Part shown: positions 17,698-26,134 of the stretch, in pieces
Numbering within the stretch: position 1 is the first letter of the stretch
How the letters are laid out: each line of letters opens with the position of its first letter
Assembly: GCA_965199055.1 (NCBI GenBank)
Contig: CBDAQR010000004.1
Coordinates: 868,001-932,000 of the forward strand
DNA length: 64,000 bases
Direction of reading: 5' to 3'
Origin: CBDAQR01 sp965199055
Lineage (GTDB): Bacteria; Pseudomonadota; Gammaproteobacteria; Pseudomonadales; Halieaceae
The notes under the pieces: model-generated
What the model was told of the DNA's origin: nothing
What the model saw: the letters and a program-made list of their open reading frames with translations, nothing else
Database searches by the model: none
Translations under genes and position numbers: made by a program

Positions 17698-17749
17698 GGG
17701 CCTTTGTATCCTTATTATTTTTAGGCGATAGGATACACCAGCTTTTGTG

Positions 17750-17801
17750 TATAATGCGCGGCCTTCACAGAGGCCTGCGGGCCGCAATGCCCTCCGGGGC
17801 A
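17750..17801 (+). promoter_or_regulatory. Extended -10 promoter and two leader hairpins of the DEAD-box helicase gene
   Basis: TGTGTATAAT gives an extended -10 (TATAAT 17750-17755). The leader then has a hairpin with arms GGCCT/AGGCC (17760-17775), extendable by CGC/GCG, and a second with TGCCC/GGGCA (17788-17801) ending 10 bases before the ATG. Structured leaders are typical of cold-induced helicase genes; that link is inferred. Confidence 0.5.
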
Positions 17802-17811
17802 CGGAACTACA

Positions 17812-19725
17812 ATGTCTAGCGATACTAACGCGGTATCCAGCTTCGCTGAGCTGGGATTGCCGGCGCCGCTTATGCGCGCCTTGGATGAGGTGGGCTATGA
17901 AAGCCCCTCAGCCATTCAGGCGATGACTATTCCCCATCTATTGGAAGGCCGTGACCTGCTGGGGCAGGCGCAAACGGGTACGGGTAAGACCGCGGCCTTT
18001 GCCTTGCCACTGCTGGCACGATTGGATATGCAGCAACGCTCTCCGCAGGTGCTGGTGCTGGCGCCCACGCGCGAGTTGGCAATACAGGTAGCCGAAGCCT
18101 TCCAGCGCTACGCGGCGCATATCGAGGGATTTCACGTGCTGCCGATTTACGGCGGCCAGGATTACCGCACCCAATTGCGTGGCCTTAAGCGCGGCGCGCA
18201 AGTCATCATAGGAACACCTGGGCGGATTATGGACCACATCAACCGCGGCACACTCGCGCTCGATGAACTGCGCTGTCTGGTGCTCGATGAAGCCGATGAG
18301 ATGCTGCGCATGGGTTTCATCGACGATGTGGAGTGGATTCTGGAGAAAACGCCGGAGAGTCGTCAGATTGCGCTGTTTTCGGCAACGATGCCCGAGGCGA
18401 TTAAAAGAATTACGAAGAACTATCTCACCGATCCCGCTGAAGTCATCATCAAGGTGAAGCAAACCACGGCGGAGACCATTCGCCAGCGGGTGTGGATGGT
18501 ATCTGGCCTGCACAAGCTCGATGCGCTCACGCGCATTCTCGAGGTCGAAGAGTTCGATGGCATGATCATCTTCGTGCGCACCAAGATCGCGACCTCTGAG
18601 CTGGCCGAGAAGCTCAACGCGCGCGGCTATGCCGCTGCGGCGCTGAATGGCGATGTTCCGCAGAAACAACGCGAGCAAACCATTGAGAGCCTGAAAAAAG
18701 GCCGGCTCGATATTCTGGTGGCGACCGATGTGGCAGCCCGGGGATTGGATGTGGAGCGCATCTCTCACGTCATCAACTACGACATTCCCTACGATGTGGA
18801 AGCCTATGTACATCGCATAGGGCGCACCGGCCGCGCTGGCCGGGAAGGGGATGCGATCTTGTTCGCCTCCAACCGTGAGCGCCGGCTGTTGCGCGCCATC
18901 GAGAAATCCACCGGGAAAAACATCGAGAAGATGGAGTTGCCGAGCGCCGAGGATGTCACCGACACGCGGGTGAAGCGTTTCAAGAGGCGTATTTCAGAAA
19001 CCCTGGATAGCCAAGAGGAACTGGATAAGTTCCGCACGCTGGTGGAGCAGTATCAGCACGAATACGGCGTGCCGGTCATTGAGGTGGCCGCCGCACTGGT
19101 GGCGATGGCGCAGGAAAAGCAGCCGCTGTTCGCCAAGGAAAAGTTGAAGAAGTCACCCGAGCGCCGTGCGGAAGAACGCGAGAAGCGGCGCGCGAAAGAA
19201 GCCGCAGAGGGCTCGCGGTCGAGGGGCGCGGATAGTCGAGAAGGTCGGCGCCCGCAGAAAAGCGAACGTGATGTGCCGAAGCCCGATAAGAATATGGAGC
19301 GCTTCCGTATCGAGGTGGGCTACTCCCACGGGGTGAAGCCCGGCAATATCGTCGGCGCCATCGCCAATGAGGCAGAGATCGATGCGGAGTACATTGGCCG
19401 CATCGAAATCTACGATGATCACTCCACGGTGGATATGCCGGAGGGGATGCCCAAAGAAATCTTCACTCATCTGAAAGGCGTTTGGGTGTCGGGGCAGCGG
19501 CTGCAGATATCCAAAGCCGATTCCAAGCGCGCCAAAGAACGAGAGGCGGAAGGCGAAGCTCAAGCGAAAGACAAGAGTGAAGATCGCCGCAACGCCGGTG
19601 AGGCTAGCGGCGCACCTAAGCGCAAGCCCGCTCGATCACCCAAGCCCAAGGGTAAACCCCGAACCAAGAAGCGGCCTGCAGTCGCCGCTCGGAAAAAGGC
19701 GAAAAAGTCCCGAAAGGACGCTTAG
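17812..19725 (+). CDS. deaD: DEAD-box ATP-dependent RNA helicase, DeaD/CsdA type
   Basis: 637 residues. Core motifs: Q-motif region, AQTGTGKT (about 52-59), PTRELA, GTPGR, DEAD (about 161-164), SAT (about 189-191) and HRIGRTGRAGR (about 335-345). The C-terminal part has the DbpA-type RNA-binding domain (MERFRIEVGYSHGVKPGNIVG onward, about 495-570) and ends in a Lys/Arg/Pro-rich basic tail. These features and length match DeaD, which unwinds structured RNA in ribosome assembly and at low temperature. It ends 4 bases into the opposing membrane gene. Confidence 0.95.
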   Translation: MSSDTNAVSSFAELGLPAPLMRALDEVGYESPSAIQAMTIPHLLEGRDLLGQAQTGTGKTAAFALPLLARLDMQQRSPQVLVLAPTRELAIQVAEAFQRYAAHIEGFHVLPIYGGQDYRTQLRGLKRGAQVIIGTPGRIMDHINRGTLALDELRCLVLDEADEMLRMGFIDDVEWILEKTPESRQIALFSATMPEAIKRITKNYLTDPAEVIIKVKQTTAETIRQRVWMVSGLHKLDALTRILEVEEFDGMIIFVRTKIATSELAEKLNARGYAAAALNGDVPQKQREQTIESLKKGRLDILVATDVAARGLDVERISHVINYDIPYDVEAYVHRIGRTGRAGREGDAILFASNRERRLLRAIEKSTGKNIEKMELPSAEDVTDTRVKRFKRRISETLDSQEELDKFRTLVEQYQHEYGVPVIEVAAALVAMAQEKQPLFAKEKLKKSPERRAEEREKRRAKEAAEGSRSRGADSREGRRPQKSERDVPKPDKNMERFRIEVGYSHGVKPGNIVGAIANEAEIDAEYIGRIEIYDDHSTVDMPEGMPKEIFTHLKGVWVSGQRLQISKADSKRAKEREAEGEAQAKDKSEDRRNAGEASGAPKRKPARSPKPKGKPRTKKRPAVAARKKAKKSRKDA

Positions 19726-20348
19726 GCCTCGGTGTTCGCCAGTACTTGAGCGGCGAGGTCCATTGATTTTTTCCAGTGGCTGTAAAAGAGTGTTGCCCAG
19801 CTAATCGGCTGGGTTAGTGCCAGGCACAGGAAGAATAATTCCATATCTTCGCTCAGCGTCCCCTGGTAGGAGAACCAGCCGATGACGAGGTAGGGGGGCA
19901 TATAAATGAGTAACGCCCACAGCGTCCAATGCCAGTCCCGAAAGCGGTATTCATAGGGCAGCGCCTCGCCCAGCATGGGCATGTTGTACGTGACCGGGTA
20001 GGCCGCCAGAAACATATACAACGCGAAAGCGAAGAAGAACCAGTGGTGCGGCTGGCCGATAGTGGAATTGAGCATAAACACGCCTACCGCCAGGCCAAAC
20101 ACGTTGACGCTATCTAGCAGACGGGGGCGGCGCACCTGGGTGATGGCGATAAAGCTGAAGCCAGTCCAGGCGGCCAGGGTGGTGCCGCCCACATACACGG
20201 CGATGAGCCAGTTAAATAACTCGCTGGATTCCACCGCGCGTACCTGCGAGACCGTGTCTTCCAGGCCGATTGCCAGCAGCACGCTGATCAGCGTGATATA
20301 GATGGTCGGGAACCGGTCTTCGACCCGGTCCAGGTTGAGTCGGCGCAT
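19722..20348 (-). CDS. Multi-pass membrane protein of unknown function
   Basis: 208 residues with about six hydrophobic segments, Trp-rich loops (HWTLWALLIYMPPYLVIGW) and a short cytoplasmic N-terminus. No known motif. It sits 7 bases after the epoxide-hydrolase-like gene, which suggests a two-gene operon, and overlaps the deaD stop by 4 bases. Resembles 16781-17356 in size and topology. Confidence 0.6.
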   Translation of the reverse strand: MRRLNLDRVEDRFPTIYITLISVLLAIGLEDTVSQVRAVESSELFNWLIAVYVGGTTLAAWTGFSFIAITQVRRPRLLDSVNVFGLAVGVFMLNSTIGQPHHWFFFAFALYMFLAAYPVTYNMPMLGEALPYEYRFRDWHWTLWALLIYMPPYLVIGWFSYQGTLSEDMELFFLCLALTQPISWATLFYSHWKKSMDLAAQVLANTEA

Positions 20349-20355
20349 GGTGGGC

Positions 20356-20733
20356 TTACTGCTGGGGCAGTTGGCTCAAATACTGATTCATGTCGAAGTA
20401 ATCGCGCCAGTGGCTGATCTTGCCATCCGTTAACTCGAATACACCCATCACACGCAAGGCCACGGTAGTGTCGCCGAAAGTAAACGTATCAGTGCGCTCG
20501 TTCATCACTACCCCGTCGGCATTCTCCGCCTGGTGATGCACGGCGAATTCGATAGTCTCAGGCGCGGTCGTGAAGGTTTCGATAATGGCTCGTATCTGTT
20601 CCTTGCCGACATTGGGCGGGTCCATAGGAATATTGTGATAAACCGCGTCGTCGCTGAAGTATTCCATTAATGAGTCGAGGTCACGTTTAGCCCAGGCGGC
20701 GCAGAAGGCGGTGACAGTGTCAGAGTTGCTCAT
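20356..20733 (-). CDS. Limonene-1,2-epoxide-hydrolase-like protein
   Basis: 125 residues from ATG 20733 (MSNSDTVTAFCAAW). Cone-shaped SnoaL fold with the catalytic pattern of limonene-1,2-epoxide hydrolase: Arg-x-Asp in MNERTDTF and a second Asp in HWRDYFDMNQY, corresponding to the Asp-Arg-Asp triad (D132/R99/D101 in the Rhodococcus enzyme). It would open epoxides by direct attack of water. It leads the operon with the membrane gene and is divergent from hrpB across 51 bases. Confidence 0.85.
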   Translation of the reverse strand: MSNSDTVTAFCAAWAKRDLDSLMEYFSDDAVYHNIPMDPPNVGKEQIRAIIETFTTAPETIEFAVHHQAENADGVVMNERTDTFTFGDTTVALRVMGVFELTDGKISHWRDYFDMNQYLSQLPQQ

Positions 20734-20784
20734 GATGATGTCCTTATTCTTATGATGGATTAGTGCAGGTAGTATAGCCGCCCT

Positions 20785-23319
20785 ATGAAAACTGATCTCC
20801 CTATTCACGATGTGCTCAGTGAACTGGCGCATGCGCTGGCCAGTCATGATGCGGTGGTGCTGGAGGCGCCACCCGGTGCCGGTAAGACCACGGTGGTGCC
20901 ACTCGCACTGCGTGAAGCCGACTGGCTAGGCGAGCAGCGCATTGTGATGTTGGAGCCGCGGCGAATGGCCGCGCGAGCGGCGGCGGAATACATGGCATGG
21001 ACGCTGGGTGAGAAAGCGGGCGAGACGGTGGGCTACCGCGTGCGTTTGGATGCCAAAGTCTCAAAGCAGACGCGAATAGAGGTCATTACTGAAGGGATTC
21101 TGACCCGGCGTTTGCAGAATGACCCCGGCCTGGAAGGTGTGGGCCTTCTGATCTTTGATGAGTTTCACGAGCGCTCGCTGGATTCTGATCTGGGGCTGGC
21201 GTTGGCGCTGCAGGGCCGGGAGCTGTTCCGCGAAGGGCCGCCGTTAAAAATACTGGTGATGTCTGCCACCCTGGATGGCGCGAGGGTGAGTGAACTGCTG
21301 GGTGGAGCGCCGGTGGTGTCGTCCCAGGGCCGCATGTTTCCCGTGGAAGTGCATTACGGCGCGAAAGCTGAGCCGCGTCGCAATATTGTGGAGCCGGTGG
21401 TGAGCACAATTAATGCGGTGTTGGCCAAGCCGGAAACAGGCAATGTGCTGGTGTTCTTACCTGGGCAAGGTGAAATTCGGAGGGTTGAAGAGGCGCTGGT
21501 TCAGGAATCCTCAGAGGCGGTTCGTCGATCCGATACCGTTGTTGCCGCGCTTTATGGTGGCCTGTCGCTGGAGGACCAACGGCGCGCCATCGAACCACCC
21601 TCCGAGGGTGTCCGCAAGGTGGTGCTCGCTACCAATATTGCCGAGACCAGTCTGACGATTGAAGGCATTACCACGGTGATCGATTCGGGATTAGCGCGGG
21701 AACCGGTGTACGACCCCAATACGGGCATGACCCGACTCACCACCAAACGGATATCGGCAGATAACGCCACCCAGCGCATGGGCCGGGCAGGGCGGCTTGG
21801 GCCTGGTCACTGCTACCGGCTTTGGAGCGAGGGCCAGCAGAATGAAATGTCAGCGCGCGCAACGCCGGAGATACTGCAGGCCGACCTTACGCCGCTGGCA
21901 TTACAACTATTGGCCTGGGGTGTGGATGATCCGGCTGAGCTGACATGGCTGGACTCGCCACCTACAGGCCCATGGAATCAGGCAATGGATTTGCTCAGGA
22001 GTTTCGGCGCGGTGGAAGGCGTATCGCTCACCGCTGACGGTGAGCAGATGGCGAAGCTGCCCGTGCACCCGCGACTGGCGCATATGTTGCTGGTGGGACA
22101 TCGCTGGGGTGAGGGCGAACTTGCCTGCGACCTCGCGGCGCAGCTGAGCGAGGGAGATACCCGGCGCCAGCACGGTGCCGATATTCTGCGCCAGTTGGAC
22201 AAGCTCTCGGGCAAGGTAAAACAACAGGCCAAGCAATATCGGCGTATTTGTAGTGATATGACACCATCCGAGGGTACCCCCCACCCTCCGAGGGTGTCCG
22301 TACCGTCGGAGGGTGTTGGGCTGCTGATTGCTGCCGCCTACCCGGATCGTATCGGCAGGCGCCGCCAGGCGAAGGGCAATGTGTATCAATTGGCCAATGG
22401 ACGCAGCGCAGTGCTGGATGAAACCGATCCACTGTGTCAGCAAGAATGGATTGCCGTGGCGGAGAGCGGGGGCCGCGCGGGCTTTGCGGAAGACATGGTT
22501 TATTCCGCGGCGGCGCTGGATATCGATGCCGTGCAGGAATGCCTACCTGAGCTGATAGTGGAATCGGAGCGGGTAGAGTGGGACGAGAAGGCTGGTAAGT
22601 TTGTGGCCGAGACGCAATCGCGCATTGGCTCAATCGTTTTCGCCCGCAAGGCGCATGTCGATATTCCCGCAGAGACTCGAAACACCTTGTTACTCGACGT
22701 TGTGCGAGAAAAAGGTCTCCAACTTCTCAACTGGGATGAAAAAGTAGAAACCTGGCGCGCCCGGGTTCAACTTGTCACACAGACCCTCCGAGGGTCCTCG
22801 CGGGGAGAGGCAGGGTCCCCGCAGGGGGAGGCTTGGCCCGATCTGTCCGACGAGGCATTGCTGGCGGATCTGTCCTGGCTGGAGCCCTATCTTGCGGATG
22901 TGCGCTCACTGAAGGATTTCAAGAAGTTGGATCTGAAGAACATCCTGCTCACACTGTTGCCGTGGCCGCTGCCGAAAGAACTCGATGAACTGGCGCCAGA
23001 GCGCATCGAGGTGCCATCGGGTTCCAATATTCGTATCGACTATACGCAGTCGCCGCCGGTGTTGGCGGTGAAGTTACAGGAGATGTTCGGCGCCGAGTCT
23101 ACGCCAACGATTGTGCAGGGCAGGGTGCCCTTGATGATTCACCTGCTGTCGCCAGCGCGACGTCCATTGCAGGTGACCCAGGACCTCGCCAGTTTCTGGC
23201 GCAATGGGTATGAGGGCGTAAAAAAGGAAATGAAGGGGCGCTATCCCAAGCACCCCTGGCCAGATAATCCATTAAACGCCGTGGCAACAGGGGCAACCAA
23301 GCGGCGGCTGCAAGACTAG
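20785..23319 (+). CDS. hrpB: ATP-dependent helicase HrpB, with palindrome-derived insertions
   Basis: 844 residues, close to the family's usual length plus two insertions. DEAH-type motifs: PPGAGKTT (about 30-37), DEFHERSLDSD (about 122-132), MSATLDG, ATNIAETSLTI, QRMGRAGR. The C-terminal HrpB domain holds PWPLPKELDELAPERIEVPSGSNIRIDY. Two stretches (about 493-511 and 666-682) that are proline/glycine/serine-rich look foreign to the family and coincide with copies of the palindrome ACCCTCCGAGGGT. Function of HrpB is not firmly established. Ends 4 bases into the opposing gene. Confidence 0.93.
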   Translation: MKTDLPIHDVLSELAHALASHDAVVLEAPPGAGKTTVVPLALREADWLGEQRIVMLEPRRMAARAAAEYMAWTLGEKAGETVGYRVRLDAKVSKQTRIEVITEGILTRRLQNDPGLEGVGLLIFDEFHERSLDSDLGLALALQGRELFREGPPLKILVMSATLDGARVSELLGGAPVVSSQGRMFPVEVHYGAKAEPRRNIVEPVVSTINAVLAKPETGNVLVFLPGQGEIRRVEEALVQESSEAVRRSDTVVAALYGGLSLEDQRRAIEPPSEGVRKVVLATNIAETSLTIEGITTVIDSGLAREPVYDPNTGMTRLTTKRISADNATQRMGRAGRLGPGHCYRLWSEGQQNEMSARATPEILQADLTPLALQLLAWGVDDPAELTWLDSPPTGPWNQAMDLLRSFGAVEGVSLTADGEQMAKLPVHPRLAHMLLVGHRWGEGELACDLAAQLSEGDTRRQHGADILRQLDKLSGKVKQQAKQYRRICSDMTPSEGTPHPPRVSVPSEGVGLLIAAAYPDRIGRRRQAKGNVYQLANGRSAVLDETDPLCQQEWIAVAESGGRAGFAEDMVYSAAALDIDAVQECLPELIVESERVEWDEKAGKFVAETQSRIGSIVFARKAHVDIPAETRNTLLLDVVREKGLQLLNWDEKVETWRARVQLVTQTLRGSSRGEAGSPQGEAWPDLSDEALLADLSWLEPYLADVRSLKDFKKLDLKNILLTLLPWPLPKELDELAPERIEVPSGSNIRIDYTQSPPVLAVKLQEMFGAESTPTIVQGRVPLMIHLLSPARRPLQVTQDLASFWRNGYEGVKKEMKGRYPKHPWPDNPLNAVATGATKRRLQD
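22265..22318. repeat. Cluster of a GC-rich palindromic word inside hrpB
   Basis: Three tandem copies or near copies of ACCCTCCGAGGGT-like words (22265-22274 partial, 22283-22295 full, 22306-22315 as a reversed variant TCGGAGGGTGT) encode a Ser/Pro-rich insert (TPSEGTPHPPRVS then VPSEG). The reading frame is kept. Confidence 0.6.
22783..22830. repeat. Second palindrome-bearing insertion in hrpB
   Basis: ACCCTCCGAGGGT at 22783-22795 is followed by a GGGTCCCCGC…GGGGGAGG stretch; it codes for a Gly/Ser-rich insert (TLRGSSRGEAGSPQGEA). The same 13-mer also occurs at 21597-21609 in the helicase core. Confidence 0.55.
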
Positions 23320-23612
23320 TCGGTTTGCTCTTCAGCGTCCCGGGGGCCTTTCTTTCCTCCTTTGCCTTTTCGGTTTGCTCGGTGTTCACGCATCTGCGCC
23401 TGCTGATCCTCAGTCAGCACAGCGCGCATCTCTTCGCGGCCGCCGCCATTGGCGCGAATCTCACGCATTTGGCTCACCTGATCATCGCTCAGGCCCAGGT
23501 GTTGCTGCATACGCGCTAGGCGATCGCCACCGCGGTTGCCGTCGCCTTTCTCCGCATACACTGCACTGCTGGCAATCAACAAGCTCAAAGCTAAAGTCAC
23601 AATAGTTTTCAT
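23316..23612 (-). CDS. Small exported Spy/CpxP-like protein
   Basis: 98 residues with a signal peptide (MKTIVTLALSLLIASSAVYA). The mature part is helical and highly charged, with two LTxxQ-like motifs: LGLSDDQVSQMREI (about 40-53) and LTEDQQAQMREHR (about 67-79), as in the Spy/CpxP/zinc-resistance family of periplasmic chaperones. It ends in a Lys/Gly-rich tail. A periplasmic stress role is inferred; it lacks a clear neighbouring two-component system. Confidence 0.72.
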   Translation of the reverse strand: MKTIVTLALSLLIASSAVYAEKGDGNRGGDRLARMQQHLGLSDDQVSQMREIRANGGGREEMRAVLTEDQQAQMREHRANRKGKGGKKGPRDAEEQTD

Positions 23613-23717
23613 AGTCGTTCCTCCATAGGGGTTACGGAGTATTAGAACAGTATGCGCCGCAAAGTTGCGCGAGGAATGGCTAAGAAGTGTAAAGACCGAT
23701 ACTGCGCAGGGTTGCGC

Positions 23718-24572
23718 CTAGTCCGGCTCCCCATCAAAGCGCATGCCCCGCTCAAGCATGACGGGCTTGAGCTCGCGATAGGCCGATGGCGTCAGGTTGA
23801 GCGGGATGGACGGGAACAGGTGGTGCACCACGTGGTACTCCATGCCAGCGGCGGCGATGTTGCCCAGCTTGCACTTCCAGGTGCGGGTATCGCGGTAACG
23901 CCCGGTTTCCTCCATCGGGTGGTGGGGCGCCCAGGACAGTGTCACAGGGGTGTAGAAATACGCGATCCACATCGGCAGCCACCACAGGAATAACGCTTCC
24001 AGCGCGAACCCAGTCCAGCACAACACGGCCATGGCGATCCAGCAAAAGCGCACCACCAGAAATGCCTCGAACGCGAGCTTGTCCCGCTGCGGCGATTCAT
24101 CGAGAACCTCTATCTGCGTGGCATTGCCGGTCTGGTTGGGTTGATGGCTGGCCCAGGCGGCCTTGCAGGCGCCCCAGATGTTGTCGGACTTGATATATAG
24201 GTCCGGGTCCTTGCCGGGCACGTTGGCATAGGCGTGGTGTTTTAGGTGAATCGCGCGGTGCAATCGGTAGGGCAGCATGAACGGCAGGGCCGAGGTATGG
24301 CCGATAAACTCATTGAGCCAGCGCCAGCGGGTATTCGGCCGGCCGATATTGCCGTGCTGGGCGTCATGAGTGGGCAGGTAGCAATAGCAGATATTGATCG
24401 TGGCGAGAATACAACCCAGCCACAGCGGTAGGTAGCCAAAATGCACCAGTGGAAACAGCGCCAGCCAGCCGAAGAAGCCGCCGAGGCCCCAAATCACCAT
24501 GAACCAGGGAAAGCCGCCTATATACTTCTCGGCAATGGCCCGCTCCTCGGCTTTCTGGTCTGCAGCGCTCAA
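23718..24572 (-). CDS. Membrane fatty acid desaturase
   Basis: About 284 residues from TTG 24572, whose TTG overlaps the TGA of the small upstream gene (TTGA). Three histidine boxes: HDAQH (about 87-91), HLKHH (about 124-128) and EYHVVHH (about 244-250), with four to five membrane segments between. These ligate a diiron centre that inserts a double bond into acyl chains. No fused electron-transfer domain. The upstream frame (to 24662) overlaps the small gene and reads unlike protein, so the short start is preferred. Confidence 0.88.
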   Translation of the reverse strand: MSAADQKAEERAIAEKYIGGFPWFMVIWGLGGFFGWLALFPLVHFGYLPLWLGCILATINICYCYLPTHDAQHGNIGRPNTRWRWLNEFIGHTSALPFMLPYRLHRAIHLKHHAYANVPGKDPDLYIKSDNIWGACKAAWASHQPNQTGNATQIEVLDESPQRDKLAFEAFLVVRFCWIAMAVLCWTGFALEALFLWWLPMWIAYFYTPVTLSWAPHHPMEETGRYRDTRTWKCKLGNIAAAGMEYHVVHHLFPSIPLNLTPSAYRELKPVMLERGMRFDGEPD

Positions 24573-24733
24573 AACCAGGTTCCGCGCACTTTGGCGACAT
24601 AACCCCAGACGCCGCCAATCACCATGACCAGGGGCAGATTCAGCCCCAGTGCCGCGGACCACATCGGGCCGAAAATGAACACCCCGAAAAACACGGGGCC
24701 CCAGGGCATAAGCGTTTTGATGAGTGTGTCCAT
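24569..24733 (-). CDS. Small membrane protein coupled to the desaturase
   Basis: 54 residues (MDTLIKTLMPWGPVFFGVF…) with two hydrophobic helices and the end KVRGTWF. Its stop overlaps the desaturase start, so both are translated together. No name known; perhaps a partner or accessory helix pair for the desaturase. The palindrome at 24747-24759 lies just upstream. Confidence 0.6.
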   Translation of the reverse strand: MDTLIKTLMPWGPVFFGVFIFGPMWSAALGLNLPLVMVIGGVWGYVAKVRGTWF

Positions 24734-24746
24734 GGCGACAGTATAT

Positions 24747-24759
24747 ATCTGATTCAGAT
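24747..24759. promoter_or_regulatory. Palindrome upstream of the desaturase operon
   Basis: ATCTGA-T-TCAGAT, two 6-base arms around one base, 13 bases upstream of the small membrane gene and next to an AT-rich TATATAT stretch. Suits a dimeric repressor of the DesT/FabR or TetR kind controlling desaturation; the regulator is not in sight. Confidence 0.4.
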
Positions 24760-24762
24760 CAA

Positions 24763-24789
24763 TTGAACTGTCACAAAAAGGGCGCATAT
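24763..24789 (+). promoter_or_regulatory. Possible heat-shock (sigma32-type) promoter for the Hsp20 gene
   Basis: TTGAA at 24763-24767 and GGCGCATAT at 24781-24789, separated by 13 bases, approximate the sigma32 elements CTTGAA and CCCCATNT. A strong ribosome site AGGAGG precedes the ATG at 24833. Match is partial. Confidence 0.4.
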
Positions 24790-24832
24790 TAGGTAGTAGA
24801 ACAGGGGCAAACCAGCAGATAGGAGGTGTGAT

Positions 24833-25264
24833 ATGTCACTGATTACCCACGGTCATTTTCTCGATCGCGATCATTTCCTGGAGGATTTGTTCGCGCCACT
24901 GGGTGCGCGTCGCCGCGACCTCGGCGATACCCTGTTGTCGCCAGCGGTCGACATCAAGGACAAGAAGGATCACTTCGAGATCACTGCCGAGTTGCCCGGT
25001 GTGGACAAGGACGATATCCACCTGCACCTCGAAAACGGCATCCTCACGCTGGAGGCTGAGAGCCGCCAGGAGTTGTCAGAAGAAGAGGACGGTCGAGTCA
25101 TCCGCCAGGAGCGGCGCTACGGCAAGATCATGCGCAGCTTTAATGTTGGCACCGGAGTGCACGAGGAAGACATTAGCGCCAGCTTTAAAGATGGGCTGTT
25201 GAAGCTCAAAGCGCCGAAGAAGGGTGATGAGCCGCCGCAAAAGCGGCGTATCGCGATTAGCTGA
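24833..25264 (+). CDS. Small heat-shock protein, Hsp20/alpha-crystallin
   Basis: 143 residues with the alpha-crystallin domain (about 38-130): PAVDIKDKKDHFEITAELPGV, the GILTLEAESRQE loop, and the family's A-x-x-x-n-GLL-like FKDGLLKLKAPKKG. A C-terminal IxI-type anchor RRIAIS is present. It is an ATP-independent holdase. A GGAGG ribosome site is well placed and a sigma32-like promoter is upstream. Confidence 0.93.
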   Translation: MSLITHGHFLDRDHFLEDLFAPLGARRRDLGDTLLSPAVDIKDKKDHFEITAELPGVDKDDIHLHLENGILTLEAESRQELSEEEDGRVIRQERRYGKIMRSFNVGTGVHEEDISASFKDGLLKLKAPKKGDEPPQKRRIAIS

Positions 25265-25350
25265 CCAGGCTCTAAGCCACTAGCGAGCGGCAATCCGAAC
25301 CGGGGCAGGACCCGTAACAACTCTAAACCACGCATTGGGACTGACTTGTT

Positions 25351-26031
25351 ATGGAAACTGCCCTCGTAAAAAAACCCGCCAACGTCGAACTGGCCATCTC
25401 CAACGAAGCGCGCATGGTGCGCGAGGCGTTGATTGAACGCGGCCTGGAAACCCCGCTGATTCACAACGGCCTGAGCCGCGACGAGAAGTACGCGCGGATC
25501 AAGGCGAATTTCACGGAGATCGCGGAAACCCTGGGCCTGGACCTGAGGGATGACAGCCTGCAAGAGACCCCGCACCGCATCGCCAAGATGTATGTCGACG
25601 AAGTATTTTCGGGCCTGGAGTATGCGCATTTTCCAAAAGTAGCCCTCATCGATAACAAGATGGGTGTGGAGGAGATGGTCAAGATCGATGACATCGGTTT
25701 TGTATCCACCTGCGAGCATCATTTCGTGACCATCGATGGCCTTGCAAAGGTGGCTTACATCCCGGGCGATCGCATTATCGGCCTGTCCAAGATCAATCGT
25801 ATCGTGCGCTTCTTTGCCCAGCGTCCCCAGGTGCAGGAACGGCTCACTCAGCAGGTTCTCGTTGCCCTGCAAACGCTGCTTGGAACCGACGACGTTGCAG
25901 TCACCATGGACGCAACCCATTACTGCGTGAAGTCCAGGGGCGTGATGGACGTCAACTCCCGCACCCAGACCACGGCCCTGGGCGGTGCCTTCAAGGAAGA
26001 TTCGCGTACCCGCGCTGAGTTTATTGCGTGA
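25351..26031 (+). CDS. folE: GTP cyclohydrolase I
   Basis: 226 residues, normal length. Hallmarks: LQETPHRIAKMYVDEVFSGL, the zinc ligands in STCEHHF (Cys/His) with the later HYCVKSRG Cys, and PGDRIIGLSKINRIVRFFA, SRTQTTALGG at the C-terminus. Converts GTP to dihydroneopterin triphosphate for folate or pterin. The zinc-binding Cys and His residues are intact. A C-terminal-acidic extension is absent. Confidence 0.96.
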   Translation: METALVKKPANVELAISNEARMVREALIERGLETPLIHNGLSRDEKYARIKANFTEIAETLGLDLRDDSLQETPHRIAKMYVDEVFSGLEYAHFPKVALIDNKMGVEEMVKIDDIGFVSTCEHHFVTIDGLAKVAYIPGDRIIGLSKINRIVRFFAQRPQVQERLTQQVLVALQTLLGTDDVAVTMDATHYCVKSRGVMDVNSRTQTTALGGAFKEDSRTRAEFIA

Positions 26032-26068
26032 CGTAGGGCGCCTATAACCTAGCAACTACTAAAATTTC

Positions 26069-26097
26069 TTGGCGAATGGGAAAACTTGTTGTATATA
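26069..26097 (+). promoter_or_regulatory. sigma70-like promoter
   Basis: TTGGCG (26069-26074), a 17-base spacer and TATATA (26092-26097), 38 bases before the ATG of the following gene. Confidence 0.5.
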
Positions 26098-26134
26098 CAT
26101 TGTTCAGGTCTGTTTCGAATAACGGGTATGAGCA

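Noticed and set aside
17938..18813. 291-codon minus-strand frame opposite deaD
   Set aside because: Shadow of a strongly conserved gene with no recognisable motif of its own.
22261..22320. CRISPR-like or transposon-like repeat in hrpB
   Set aside because: Copies are short, palindromic and coding, without regular spacers.
25117..26055. 312-codon minus-strand frame opposite Hsp20 and folE
   Set aside because: Crosses two conserved plus-strand genes; no protein-like features.
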